Below, piece after piece: positions 1 through 11,794 of a DNA stretch of 64,000 nucleotides. The notes beneath the pieces are model-generated. The model searched no databases and had not been told where the DNA came from. It was given only the letters and a program-made list of their open reading frames with translations. Source of the stretch: Liolophura sinensis (lineage: Eukaryota; Mollusca; Polyplacophora; Chitonida; Chitonidae); contig NC_088305.1 of the NCBI RefSeq assembly GCF_032854445.1, forward strand, positions 27,924,628-27,988,627, given 5' to 3'. The translations under genes were made by a program, and so were the position numbers. How positions within the stretch are numbered: the stretch's first letter is position 1; each line of letters starts with the position of its first letter.

Positions 1-32
1 TTAAGCACATGCAGTTGTCTCCCTTGTTCCAG

Positions 33-185
33 AGGCCAGCATTGACCTACAACCACCAGCAGAGGCCCCTGCAGGAACACGAGGACTGGACATACTGTTT
101 TATGATGATAGCCCAGAAACCATGCTGAGTCCAGGCATCAAGCTGGCAGACACAGCCTCAGAGTTTGGCCTACCTAACTTACCTG
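33..185 (+). CDS. Internal exon of an unidentified acidic protein (partial gene, continues left of window)
   Basis: The exon begins after a pyrimidine-rich acceptor (…TTGTTCCAG) and ends at a GTACC donor. It reads through in one frame as an acidic, proline-containing stretch with segments such as GLDILFYDDSPE and ASEFGLPNLP. It ends in phase 1, and the split glycine codon is completed exactly by the next exon at 504, so the two exons form one continuous frame. The entering phase suggests that two bases of a split codon are carried in, and the start of the protein lies outside the window. I do not recognise the family. The composition (Asp, Glu, Ser, Pro, no hydrophobic segments) suggests a soluble, largely disordered C-terminal region. 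The exon call is supported by the phase match; the function is unknown. Confidence 0.6.
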
Positions 186-503
186 GTACCAGTACATTTA
201 TTGTAGCTTTTGTTCTATAGAATGAGCTTGGATAAGACTTTGTTTGATTTCTTAGTCCGTTGATTCTTTCTTTGTTATTTCCTTTTTTTTCTGTATTGTT
301 AATTTTCTGTCTATTGTCTCTATTCTCTCAAACTTTATTCCTTTCGTACTAATTTGTTAAACTTAATACCAAATATTTCCTTTCCGAAACCAGATTTCTT
401 TAATATGGCTGACATGATAGCCATAAAATCTACACCTTTTGTTTTTAGATCTGTTTTTAGACAGGACTGGTAATCCAACTTAAGTCTTTCCTATCTTGTA
501 CAG

Positions 504-655
504 GTGACACTCCACCATCCCCACAAGATGCTGACTCTCACCCCATGTCAGGAGCAGATAGTGAGGAAGATTCAGCAGAGGAGCTGTTACAGGAGCTACA
601 GAATGTCCAGCAGCAGATCAACCTACTACAGGATCAGTTTGGCATAGAAGAATAG
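504..655 (+). CDS. Terminal coding exon of the same unidentified protein, with stop codon
   Basis: It follows a TTGTACAG acceptor and completes the glycine codon split at 185. It encodes about 50 residues: a Pro/Ser/Asp-rich stretch, the acidic run SGADSEEDSAEE, and a short heptad-like segment (ELLQELQNVQQQINLLQ) that could form a coiled coil. It ends …QFGIEE and a TAG at 653-655. A coiled-coil C-terminus after an acidic linker is common in adaptor or scaffold proteins, but nothing here names the family. A degenerate second copy of this exon lies just downstream at about 702-803. No other reading frame shows comparable coding character. Confidence 0.6.
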
Positions 656-701
656 AGATCTGCAAATCTCCACCACTTTCACTTTGAGACATACAACAAC
701 A

Positions 702-803
702 ACCAGGCACTGATTCTCACCTCATGTGAGGAGGAGACTCTGAGGAAGATTCAGTAGAAGAGCTGTGGCAGGAGGTCTGCAAACAGATCAACAGGATGAG
801 TTA
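702..803 (+). pseudogene. Degenerate duplicate of the preceding terminal exon
   Basis: The stretch from GCACTGATTCTCACCTCATG to the second CAGATCAACAGGATGAG resembles the exon at 525-640, with shared blocks CTCACC-CATGT, GAGGAAGATTCAG, AGAGCTGT and CAGATCAAC. It contains in-frame stops (for example TCAGTAG where the exon has TCAGCAG) and a deletion of the NVQQ region. It is a short tandem duplication that has decayed inside the 3' UTR. Confidence 0.6.
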
Positions 804-1323
804 TTGACCATTATCATTTGTAAAAGACCAATGTTTCTAAATATAATTCAACAAACATTTTATATCTGTGTTTACTAACAGTAAACTTTGAATGAATACC
901 CACAGCGCCATTATATGTACATGTAAGTCAGAGGGGTGAAAACATTGAGAATGGGTTTCATAGTGGAAGAAGCACTATTTATAGAGACCAGACCTGTACA
1001 GAAGTAAGAGATATTAATATCTCGGCGATTTAAAAAAAAAAACATTCATACACAGAGTGCAGCTTTATAAATGGATGTTCTGTCTAACTCCTATTACCAT
1101 CGATCTATGCAAAAAGGAAAAAGAGGAGCTCAGCTCTGTCTACTTCAAGTACGCAGATTGTTATGAAAGAGCTAATTTTAACGTTATCTAAGCTCATTCT
1201 TTAAAGGAAAAACCGGTCAAAATCAAAGTATGGACATCATCAGCTAGAACACTTAAAACTCTTGCAAAAAAGTACATGTACGACCAGTTATATTTTTCTA
1301 TTTTTTAAAAAGGCAATTAGGCA

Positions 1324-1505
1324 TTTGAATTTAGAGGTGGGCTTTATTGGCCATACTACCACTGTTCAGGAACTCTGACATCACAGGAAGTTTTTCCAAA
1401 TTTAAACCGGACATTAAATGTTGGAATAGATCTTTTTCTACATGAGTAAAAAGAGTTCTCAAACACCATCAGAATAACCAATAAGGCCCATCATAGAATT
1501 CAAAC
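1324..1505. mobile_element. Imperfect terminal-inverted-repeat element (MITE-like)
   Basis: The left arm (TTTGAATTTAGAGGTGGGCT followed by TTATTGGCCA) is matched in reverse complement by the right arm around 1466-1505 (AATAAGGCCCATCA…AATTCAAA), roughly 25 of 34 positions. There is no coding capacity in between. The target duplication is not clear. Confidence 0.35.
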
Positions 1506-2395
1506 ATTTGAATGTCTTAAGCACTTTTCAAAACATCTGAATCGTAAAATAACTGTATTTTTAGGCATAGCTTTCAGTTGTCTGTCTGAAGAGCTTACTT
1601 CAGATTGTAGCTTTTGTTTTTCTTTAATACTACTAAACATGAATGTTTTATACAGCAAGAATACTGTCAGTTATTGAGAGTTACAGTTCAGTATTGCCAT
1701 CTTAAACTACATGTAGTGTAAACATGTATAAGTTTAAACAAGATTTTGTGATTGGTTTGATTCATTTTATAGCTCTGTAAGGCCATAAGATTTTTGAACT
1801 TATACAACAATGGGGGTCAGTTTTATGGCTGGAGGATACCGGACTGCTCGAGGTAAACCACCGTTCTTTGGTAAGTCACTGACTCACATTCTCACTTGTA
1901 ATTGGTATTACTTTCTTCATCTGTTTGTTATACCTTGGGATTTGGACCTCTCGTATCCATTATCCAAGAACATCATATCCTTGAGTACATGGATGTGCGC
2001 TAAAGTGTGTAGCACAGCTGTAATGACCTTCTGACGTTCGCAGCCTCTCATACTACACAATTTTGTATTTTTTCAACAGAAAGGCACATTAACATCAGCT
2101 ATGCCACCTTAGTATCAGAGAATAGGAGGCACACAGCAAACGATATATGAAAGGGTACTATAAAACATAGAGTATGGTTCTAAGGAACACAAAGCTGAGT
2201 ATGCCATAAACAAAAAATGAGAAAATGATTTTCTTATAATTTATATTTCATAATAACCTCTATTTTATGCAGATTTTCTGTGAATTGTTGAAAAAGTTCG
2301 GAAATGAAGTCATTAATGAACATAACAGGCACTTGGGACGAGATTAGAGCTACCATAACGGAATGTCGTCCCAATAAAGTTGTTTTCACAGCTGT

Positions 2396-3329
2396 CACCA
2401 TTCACTTATGAAAACTGTAGTTTAGAGCCAATTTTACACATCAAGAAGAAAGCTGATAACTTTTTTTGTACTTTTATATGCTAGGCCACATTATATACTA
2501 GTATACATACTAAGAAACAGAACCCAAGCATTCCTTGTATTCACTAAGGAGCTGAATGAAGGGTTAATGTGGCTTGATATTTAAGAGGTTTCTGTCATCA
2601 TACCACCTGTATTTGTTACCTTTCACCTTCACCACCTGACACTACTGGTAGTGAAATTACAGGTGTACGAGTAATTATATAGAGTCCAAGGTGTTCTTTC
2701 ACAAAACTTGATAACTCTACCTTCCTGACGGTTTCCGTACACACAGCATGACCTTTATTACAGTTTTGCACTATTCATTTTCATTTTTGGTATAATCAAC
2801 GATCAGGCTTTATAAAAGGGGACACATGTTTGTGTTGCTGTGAATACGCTCTGGAGATTTTAGTTTTGTCTTAAAACATTTTTTTTAATTAATTAATGTT
2901 ACCCAGCATATTGGTTCATATATTATTTTTTAGTTATTTTCCCCCATGTGCGTATTTCCTTTTTTATTGCCATGAAATGTTGTATAATTGAAAACACCAG
3001 AAAGCCACCCCCACACAATTACTGGGCCCACAGTGTGGCTTGTTAGGGCACAAACATTATGACTGTCTGTAGTAATGACATTTTACAGACTGGGTAGAGG
3101 AATGCTGTAGTAATGCTATGATATCGCTATGGTATATAAACTAGGGTAAGTGTGATTTATGTGGGTGTCTGCACTGTACTCTGGTGGATTACTTTATTTT
3201 TTAAAGCCTTGGACAGGCAATTTTTGAGGTTACCCCATATCCTCCTTTTTTTTTTGTCACACGAAATTTTATGTTGTATTGTTGGCAGAAAGAATACCTT
3301 ATTTGAACATAAAAGTGCTGTTTTAGTCT
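2396..3329. other. Intergenic, AT-rich, nothing recognised
   Basis: Only poly-T and TTAA-rich low-complexity sequence and short chance open frames are visible between the presumed 3' end of the first gene and the 79-bp repeat array. Confidence 0.5.
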
Positions 3330-3460
3330 GACCATTATGTCTAGTGATAGTTGCAGAGATGATGGCTGTTGTGATCATAAATATGCTGTTTTGAAAGACT
3401 AGTCACACCATTGTGTTGTTAGTTGCAGAGACAATTGTTGTTGTGATGTGATGCTTTGAA

Positions 3461-4590
3461 TGCCCTTATCTGGCCATTATTTTGTATTTCCTTTGAAGAG
3501 AATTGGTGGTAGTTGTGATCATAAGTGTCCTGTTCGGAATGGCCTTATCTGGCCATTATTTTGTATTTCCTTTGAAGAGAATTGGTGGTAGTTGTGATCA
3601 TAAGTGTCCTGTTCGGAATGCCCTTATCTGGCCATTATTTTGTATTTCCTTTGAAGAGAATTGGTAGTAGTTGTGATCATAAGTGTCCTGTTCGGAATGC
3701 CCTTATCTGGCCATTATTTTGTATTTCCTTTGAAGAGAATTGGTAGTAGTTGTGATCATAAGTGTCCTGTTCGGAATGGCCTTATCTGGCCATTATTTTG
3801 TATTTCCTTTGAAGAGAATTGGTAGTAGTTGTGATCATAAGTGTCCTGTTCGGAATGCCCTTATCTGGCCATTATTTTGTATTTCCTTTGAAGAGAATTG
3901 GTAGTAGTTGTGATCATAAGTGTCCGGTTCGGAATGGCCTTATCTGGCCATTATTTTGTATTTCCTTTGAAGAGAATTGGTGGTAGTTGTGATCATAAGT
4001 GTCCTGTTCGGAATGGCCTTATCTGACCATTATTTTGTACTTCCTTTGAAGAGAATTGGTGGTAGTTGTGATCATAAGTGTCCTGTTCGGAATGGCCTTA
4101 TCTGGCCATTATTTTGTATTTCCTTTGAAGAGAATTGGTAGTAGTTGTGATCATAAGTGTCCTGTTCGGAATGGCCTTATCTGGCCATTATTTTGTACTT
4201 CCTTTGAAGAGAATTGGTAGTAGTTGTGATCATAAGTGTCCTGTTCGGAATGCCCTTATCTGGCCATTATTTTGTACTTCCTTTGAAGAGAATTGGTAGT
4301 AGTTGTGATCATAAGTGTCCTGTTCGGAATGGCCTTATCTGGCCATTATTTTGTATTTCCTTTGAAGAGAATTGGTAGTAGTTGTGATCATAAGTGTCCT
4401 GTTCGGAATGGCCTTATCTGGCCATTATTTTGTATTTCCTTTGAAGAGAATTGGTAGTAGTTGTGATCATAAGTGTCCTGTTCGGAATGCCCTTATCTGG
4501 CCATTATTTTGTATTTCCTTTGAAGAGAATTGGTAGTAGTTGTGATCATAAGTGTCCTGTTCGGAATGGCCTTATCTGGCCATTATTTTG
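3461..4590. repeat. Minisatellite, 79-bp unit, about 14 copies
   Basis: The unit runs from GCCCTTATCTGGCCATTATT through TTTCCTTTGAAGAGAATTGG to GTGTCCTGTTCGGAAT. It recurs with a constant 79-bp step (for example the TCCTGTTCGGAAT block at about 3530, 3609, 3688 and on to 4557) and very few differences. Diverged half-units containing GTTGCAGAGACAAT flank the array at about 3330-3460 and 4600-4700, which suggests an older repeat that was recently homogenised. The length is not a multiple of 3 and no coding role is suggested. Confidence 0.95.
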
Positions 4591-4759
4591 CATTTAGCTG
4601 TTGCCCTCGTACTGTTTACATTAAGTAATAGTTGCAGAGACAATAGTTCTTGTGAGTATAAATGTGCTGTTCTGAACGGCCTATTCAAAACACTGCCATG
4701 TAATATTTGCCCTGAGCGTATTGTATACCTTTGGTATGGTGAGGATCTCTTTCAGAATT

Positions 4760-5090
4760 GACTACATGTATAAGCTAACTTATTATAAATTGTATACTGA
4801 GCCGTCTGAATCCACAGAATGGTTTCATCTTTACATTATATATAGTCTTTCATGAACTTTTGGCAGCATTCAATGCATTATTGTTAAGGACTTTTGCCAT
4901 AATTATTTCCGTTATTAAAAATACGTTCCTTTTTTGTGTATTACATATAGATACTATGTATTTAAAGATCATTATATTTTGATTTGTACATACATGTACA
5001 TGCCTGAGTGTTAAAAAGTAAGTTTCGTTAAAATAAAAATATGTTTTTGGTGCCATATGAAGTCATGCTTCTCATTTGTGTTCTCTCAAA
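4760..5090. other. Intergenic, AT-rich, nothing recognised
   Basis: AT-rich unique sequence between the 79-bp array and the first SINE copies. Only short chance open frames. Confidence 0.5.
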
Positions 5091-5091
5091 A

Positions 5092-5250
5092 AAGTATTTA
5101 TTTATTTATTTGATTGGTATTTTACGCTTCTACTCAAGGATATTTCACTTATACGACGACCAGAATTACGGTGGGAGGAAACGACCGTCCACAGGCTGGT
5201 GACAGATTTTCCCAGGTACGGCCAGAGAGGAAGTCGGGACTCTCAAGAAG
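5092..5250 (-). mobile_element. SINE family A, 5'-truncated copy
   Basis: On + it starts with the (TTTA)n end of the tail and TTTGATTGGTATTTTACG, then the diagnostic body block ATATTTCACTTATACGACGA and GGTGGGAGGAAAC. Read on the - strand this is the 3' half of the family A consensus. The tRNA-like head is absent. Confidence 0.8.
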
Positions 5251-5361
5251 TATGTGTGTTTATGTAGTGCGCAATGTAAGCAAGAGGTGTATCACAGGTA
5301 CACAATTTGGTACTCATTAAATAACTATAGGTGCATAAAGATGATGTATACAAGGTACACA

Positions 5362-5596
5362 TTGATTTATTTATTTGATTTGTGTTTTACGCCGTACTCA
5401 AGAATATTTCATTTATACGACGGCGGCCAGCATTATGGTGGGAGGAAACCGGGAAAGCCCACGACCATCCGAAGGTTGCTGACAGACCTTACCACGTACG
5501 GCCGGAGAGGAACTCACAGTGACCGCATTGGTGAGAGGCTCCTGGGTCATTGCGCCGCACTAGCGCGCTAACCAACTGCGGCACGGAGGCCTTAGG
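5362..5596 (-). mobile_element. SINE family A, near full length with internal deletion
   Basis: It contains the (TTTA)n tail, the conserved body (TACGACGGCGGCCAGCATTA, GGGAGGAAACCGGG) and the tRNA-like head, which read in reverse ends with GCCGCACTAGCGCGCTAACC and the CGGAGGCC terminus. About 20 bases are missing between the GGGCAGAGCC region and the CCCACGACCATCC block. Confidence 0.88.
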
Positions 5597-6687
5597 TACA
5601 CATCGATGTTCCTGTGCAAATTTGTGAAAAATTAAGGTGTGCCCTTGATACACGTGTGTGTTTTAGAGGGTGGCCTGTGATGTAATCACGTTATATCCCA
5701 TCAAGTTCCTATGTACTTCACGCAACTGCAGAGACTGGATACCCTTGGAGACAAAATTGAAATGTGGTCGACGTACTAGTTTCTTCTGACAGTCATCACC
5801 TGAAGTCAACATTTCTATGTGGTACTAGCCTCGTAAGACAGTTTTCAAGGGAAGTAAAGATTGAAATGTATTTGTTTCATAATACGGTTTTCAAAGAAAA
5901 ACAAAAATGTAACGTAATGTACTTACTAGCTTCGTAAGGTAGGCAGAATTGAACCATAAGCCCGCCTACCTACATGTAGTGATTGTTTTTCATCGGGGAA
6001 AGTCCGAGAGAGAGCCTCAGAAAGCAAACATGCAAGCTTAGATATCTGTCTTGTCTTATGTCGGCATACACTGGTGAAACCCCAAACAACTTTAATCACT
6101 GTTATTGCAGTACCTATTGTTGTAACGAAGTTTAACCATGAATAAATTTGTAAATAGTGTCCACATTGTTATAACGATGCGGCACAAATTACTTACTAGA
6201 CAAACAGCTATAGGAAAGTACCCATGCCGCCGATTTTAAAATGTTTAGGCTATGACACGATTTGAGATCGAATCCCTTTCAGTGGGTCTCTGTTTTAAGG
6301 GAAATGGAGAGCTACAACAACAACAACAAAAAAGAAATGAAAAAAGTTTGTTTTCAATGCATATTTTATATGTATTAATAACCAATAATTGTTATGCATA
6401 TTTTCCGTCGGTGGTCGAAAATTTTTGGAAGGGGAGTCATTGATGAGTTTAGCGCTCCCATTCGTTAACTCTTGTTTGGACTGCTATAATAGTTGATGTC
6501 ACGATTGCAGGTTACTAATTTTTAGGACTGACCGCTGGGACCTTGGGAAGACTGTGGAGTAAAGCTATTTTTACGACCAAAGAAGAAAGCTGATGAGCTT
6601 TTTTGTCCTTTATGTAAGTCTTAGACACATCCTCAAATGCATATACTGAGAGATAGTATAAGTAAACGTTCCATGTAACCGGAAAAT
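5597..6687. other. Intergenic, nothing recognised
   Basis: Unique sequence with a short CAACAACAACAA run near 6316. No exon with credible splice sites was found on either strand. Confidence 0.45.
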
Positions 6688-6833
6688 GTCTTCCAGCAAC
6701 TTGGGGATAGTCGTGGGTTTCCACCGGGCTCTGCCTGGCTTCCTCCCACCATAATACTGATCGCCGCCGTATATGACTGGAATGTTTTTGCCTGAGTACG
6801 GCATATAACACCAATTAAATAAATCAAATAGGC
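6688..6833 (+). mobile_element. SINE family A, 5'-truncated copy
   Basis: The body (GGGATAGTCGTGGGTTTCCA, GGCTTCCTCCCACCATAATA) and 3' end (CCTGAGTACGGC…ACACCAATTAAATAAATC) are present. The tRNA-like head is missing. Confidence 0.8.
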
Positions 6834-7094
6834 CAACGCGCGAGGGAAATCACCAGCACGACGCTTATCTCTGCAACCATCTGACAAATATCCGGGAATT
6901 TGGATTCAAACACGTGATTTCAATTACATGAGCACAATTAAGCTCTGTTTATTGTAAATTGAAATGTCATATATTACAAAGCATATAGTCATCTGAATAA
7001 TGAAATGGGAATTCAAGTTCTTAAAGAGCAAAGAAACAGAATGTGGTGTGCTTGATTTTCAAACTTCCTAATAATGGTTTGACGAACGCTTTAA

Positions 7095-7985
7095 GTATAG
7101 CCTACATACCCTGTCGCCTGACAGCTGTGAGGAAGTACGTCCCGGTCTATGTATAGCCTACATACCTTGTTGCCTGACAGCTGTGACGAAGTCCGTTCCG
7201 GTCTAAGTGTAGCCTACATACCCTGTCGCCTGACAGCAGTGATGAAGTCCGTTCCGGTCTGAGTATAGCCTACATACCTTGTCGCTTGACAGCAGTGACG
7301 AAGTCCTTTCCGGCCTGAGTATAGCCTACATACCCTGTCGCCTGACAGGAGTGACGAAGTCCGTTCCGGTCTGAGTATAGCCTACATACCCTGTCGCCTG
7401 ACAGCTGTGACGAAGTCCGTTCCGGTCTGAGTATAGCCTACATACCTTGTCGCCTGACAGCAGTGACGAAGTCCGTTCCGGTCTGAGTATAGCCTACATA
7501 CCTTGTCGCCTGACAGCAGTGACGAAGTCCGTTCCGGTCTGAGTATAGCCTACATACCCTGTCACCTGACAGCAGTGACGAAGTCCGTTCCGGTCTGAGT
7601 ATAGCCTACATACCCTGTCGCCTGACAGCAGTGACGAAGTCCGTTCCGGTCTGAGTATAGCCTACATATCCTGTCACCTGACAGCAGTGACGAAGTCCGT
7701 TCCGGTCTGAGTATAGCCTACATACCTTGTCACCTGACAGCAGTGACGAAGTCCGTTCCGGCCTGAGTATAGCCTACATACCCTGTCGCCTGACAGGAGT
7801 GACGAAGTCCGTTCCGGTCTGAGTATAGCCTACATACCCTGTCGCCTGACAGCAGCGACGAAGTCCGTTCCGGTCTGAGTATAGCCTACATACCCTGTCA
7901 CCTGACAGCAGTGACGAAGTCCGTTCCGGTCTGAGTATAGCCTACATACCTTGTCACCTGACAGCTGTGACGAAGTCCATGCTAA
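7095..7985. repeat. Minisatellite, 56-bp unit, about 16 copies
   Basis: The unit runs from GTATAGCCTACATACCCTGT through CGCCTGACAGCAGTGACGAA to GTCCGTTCCGGTCTGA, repeated every 56 bp. Variants alternate at a few sites (CCCTGT/CCTTGT, GTCGCC/GTCACC, CAGCAG/CAGCTG/CAGGAG). The first two units are the most diverged. Confidence 0.95.
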
Positions 7986-7989
7986 TATA

Positions 7990-8504
7990 TACTTGCTAAT
8001 ATATATTAATTTATGGTATACAATCATTATAGCGGAAAGTATGGTGAGATGAAATTTCCCTAAGGGTAAATATCGTAAATAAACACAACAAAAACGCAAA
8101 AGCCACGAAACATTTACCAAATGCGTTGGCATTCTGAAAATAGGCTTGGTACAACTTCGAACTGAGGTTTGATTGGTATCACTATATATTATCAACTAAC
8201 TTAACCAGTTGCAGACATGAAATGCATCTACATATGCACGATTCTGACCTACTAGAGGGTGAGCCGGGGCACGTATAAAGCAGACAACACTGGTATGCAG
8301 TATAAGTCACTACATTACAAATACAATTATTTGTTACTTTAGTTTTAAGTAATTAGCTACAGTTAGTTAGTCATTGCTAGTTAGTTAGTTGATTGCTGCA
8401 TAACTCATGTAGTATTCTGGGATCTAGATTTGTCATTTGGTATCGGGCTAACAAAACCGCATCTGCCAATTAAACTAAAAAGAAATAGAAAGACAAAAAA
8501 GAAA
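7990..8504. other. Intergenic, AT-rich, nothing recognised
   Basis: Unique AT-rich sequence with small TTAGTTAG repeats near 8360-8395. No exon is recognised. Confidence 0.5.
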
Positions 8505-8511
8505 AAAACGC

Positions 8512-10005
8512 AACAATCTGTTAATTTTAATAGAAAATCTGTTGCCTACTGATGCTAAAATGTAGTCCGTTATTATGACATAGTGTGTCATACTAGTATT
8601 CAACATACTATCTGTGTTGAATTCAGAGATGGTGTGTATTATATTTCCCCAAGTGTGTCATACTAGTATTCAACATATTATCGTGTTAGTATAGTATAGC
8701 CTTTGTGTTGAATTCAGAGATCATGTGTATTATATTTCCCCAAGTGTGTCATACTAGTATTCAACATATTATCATGTTAGTATGGTATAGCCTTTGTGTT
8801 GAATTCAGAGATGGTGTGTATTATATTTCCCCAAGTGTCATACTAGTATTTAACATATTACCGTGTTAGTATAGTATAGCCTTTGTGTTGAATTCAGAGA
8901 TCGTGTGTATTATATTTCCCCAAGTGTGTCATACTAGTATTCAACATATTATCGTGTTAGTATGGTATAGCCTTTGTGTTGAATTCAGAGATGGTGTGTA
9001 TTATATTTCCCCAAGTGTGTCATACTAGTATTTAACATATTACCGTGTTAGTATAGTATAGCCTTTGTGTTGAATTCAGAGATGGTGTGTATTATATTTC
9101 CCCAAGTGTGTCATACTAGTATTCAACATATTACCGTGTTAGTATAGTATAGCCTTTGTGTTGAATTCAGAGATCGTGTGTATTATATTTCCCCAAGTGT
9201 GTCATACTAGTATTCAACATATTATCATGTTAGTATAGTATAGCCTTTGTGTTGAATTCAGAGATGGTGTGTATTCTATTTCCCCAAGTGTGTCATACTA
9301 GTATTCAACATATTATCGTGTTAGTATAGTATAGCCTTTGTGTTGAATTCAGAGATCGTGTGTATTATATTTCCCCAAGTGTGTCATACTAGTATTCAAC
9401 ATATTATCGTGTTAGTATAGTATGGCCTTTGTGTTGAATTCAGAGACCGTGTGTATTATATTTCCCCAAGTGTGTCATACTAGTATTCAACATATTATGG
9501 TGTTAGTATAGTATAGCCTTTGTGTTAAATTCAAAGATCGTGTGTATTATATTTCCCCAAGTGTGTCATACTAGTATTCAACATATTATGGTGTTAGTAT
9601 AGTATAGCCTTTGTGTTGAATTCAGAGATCGTGTGTATTATATTTCCCCAAGTGTGTCATACTAGTATTCAACATATTATCGTGTTAGTATAGTATAGCA
9701 TTTGTGTTGAATTCAGAGATCGTGTGTATTATATTTCCCCAAGTGTGTCATACTAGTATTCAACATATTATGGTGTTAGTATAGTATAACCTTTGTGCTG
9801 AATTCAGAGATCGTGTGTATTATATTTTCCCAAGTGTGTCATACTAGTATTCAACATATTATGGTGTTAGTATAGTATAACCTTTGTGTTGAATTCAGAG
9901 ATGGTGTGTATTATATTTAACAGAATAAACTGCTCAAGTAACAGAATACATTCTAACATCACTCAGACAAAAGACTGGCTGTTCAATTTAACAGACTTTT
10001 TTAGA
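8512..10005. mobile_element. TIR element (MITE-like) carrying an internal satellite array
   Basis: The left end (AATCTGTTAATTTTAATAG, GAAAATCTGTTG…GATGCTAAAATGTA) and the right end (ACATTCTAACATCACTCAGA…CTGTTCAATTTAACAGACTT) are imperfect reverse complements over about 50 bp. Related ends occur at 45064-45181 and 58925-59165. Nearly all of the interior is the 91-bp array. There is no transposase frame, so it is non-autonomous. Confidence 0.65.
8580..9915. repeat. Minisatellite, about 91-bp unit, 15 copies, inside the TIR element
   Basis: The unit runs TAGCCTTTGTGTTGAATTCA, GAGATCGTGTGTATTATATT, TCCCCAAGTGTGTCATACTA, GTATTCAACATATTATCGTG, TTAGTATAGTA. The block GTTGAATTCAGAGA recurs 15 times from about 8614 to 9888 at steps of 88-94 bp. 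The unit shares words with the interior of the sister element near 58990-59090 (TGTTGAATTAACAG, GTGTGTTATATTTAACAG), so the array seems to have grown from element sequence. Confidence 0.93.
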
Positions 10006-10012
10006 TTACGAA

Positions 10013-11790
10013 GTAATCAATCACAATATACACAAATATCTTAAAACCGTGCGACAAAATTATTATTCTAAGTTAATTTTTTTTATTGCATATATATTCT
10101 TAAATAAGTAGGATATAACAAAGGTCAACTCCCACCGGTGACTAACAGAATGTGTTTCTGGAAAATTGTAATATCCGATGAACATATACGCTTGCACGAT
10201 TGTAAGCCACATTATTCGTTCCATATGTAAATCAGGTTTTAACGTTACAGCTCATGTACGCTGCATGTAGGCCTGTACATATGGCATTCCTATCCGTTAC
10301 ATGAATATATCATTTTTGACAGCCTCACGCAAGGCTTCATTCATTCCCATCAACCCCACGGAGACGTCACATAAATTTACATCAAGCTGACGGCCTACCA
10401 CAAAATCATTCATATTTAATATCTGCGTGAGGACTTGAATAAATATTTCGATATACATATGTAAAAATAAATGTTTGTTTTGATAGTGCAGAAAACAGCT
10501 ATCCGTTCTGAGTCGGTTTGGTTGTATATGTAAAGGCCTGTATAGCTGACAGCCATGTAGCTATCTCTCTCTGTCTTTCTGTTTATCGGCATATTATGCC
10601 AATTATTCATCCAACATGTTTTTCCATCAATGGCCAGTCCCTTGAGCAAAAAAACAGCTGCGAGTACTTCTTCGTGGACGAATATACCCTCTGAAAAGGG
10701 CTGTGTGCAAATTTGCACATTCACATTGACGTGTACCACTGGTACACACAATTATGTGGATGTGTGTTTTTGCCACAGTATATTAATTCACTTACAGCAT
10801 ACAGAGAGCGAAACCAGAGCAGAGGGGATACTGTGATAATTGGTGAATGGTCACATGCGGGCAATCGGGGAAATACGGTCTCTTGTCAAATTACATCAGT
10901 TACGGTTTTAGTCTAAAAGTTCGCGTAAATGCTTAAATAGTAGCAAATTACACGCCCCAGGCACCAATACTATACACCCTTCGTGTACACAATAATATTT
11001 TAGAGATGACCAGTACTTTTCAGCAAGAACTACATGTACAAATGATAGAAATGACAAAAGGGGTCCAGCATGGATTCGATCTCTAGATCTGATTTGATGA
11101 AAGGCCACAAGTTGCAAATTGTATGTATAGTATACGTTGATGCAGTCTATTAAGCTCTGTGTATACGCGCATGTACACACATGTGGTATTTGGCATGTGT
11201 TTCTAATAAACTATACCGATATTTATTTAACACTATAAATGCCCCTTTAAATGTCTAAGTATGCTGCATTCTTAAGAAAAGCTGCAAGACCAGCGCTTGC
11301 AAAAGTTCTGTGCAGCTGTCGTTGGTATGTCAGGGCGCTCTGACTTTTGGATTTTTTTTTTAACTTTTATAATTCGATTAAGGTTAATTACCATATATAT
11401 TAACTAACAGACGAACAAAATGGCAGGTTGAAAATTGAGCCCACACATTTGTTTTGCCTGTCAACATTGACAAATATGATATGAAATTATATCGAACAAA
11501 ATTAAAGTACGTTAAGAAAAGAAATTCTTTATGACAGTGTTAAAAGTTAGCTGTACATGCTATTGTTGTTGTATAGCACAGAGAATGTGTGCATAACAAT
11601 GCGCAATGCTACAGAAAAGAGAAGCTCATTTGCAATGGAAAAAGAGAATATAGCGCATCGTGAACGGACGAAATCGCAATGTACGATACGATCGCAATGT
11701 TATGCAGATGATCACATACGTTGTGACATTTAGTTTAACCAAATGATTTTTAACGCGATATCAAACAATGTTAAAAACGGCTATATGTTT
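10013..11790. other. Intergenic, nothing recognised
   Basis: AT-rich unique sequence. Open frames up to about 111 codons on either strand (for example 10416-10751) show no domain, no splice logic and no codon pattern that sets them apart from background. Confidence 0.45.
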
Positions 11791-11794
11791 ACAC

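Larger units (their letters stand above)
656..2395 (+). other. Probable 3' UTR of the left-edge gene
   Basis: No further coding frame follows the TAG at 653-655. The first AATAAA on this strand is at 2373-2378, followed by a T/G-rich stretch, so the transcript may end near 2395. This is inferred from the signal alone. The interval also holds the degenerate exon copy (702-803) and an imperfect inverted repeat (about 1324-1505). The 74-residue open frame starting at 1810 has no recognisable content. Confidence 0.35.
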
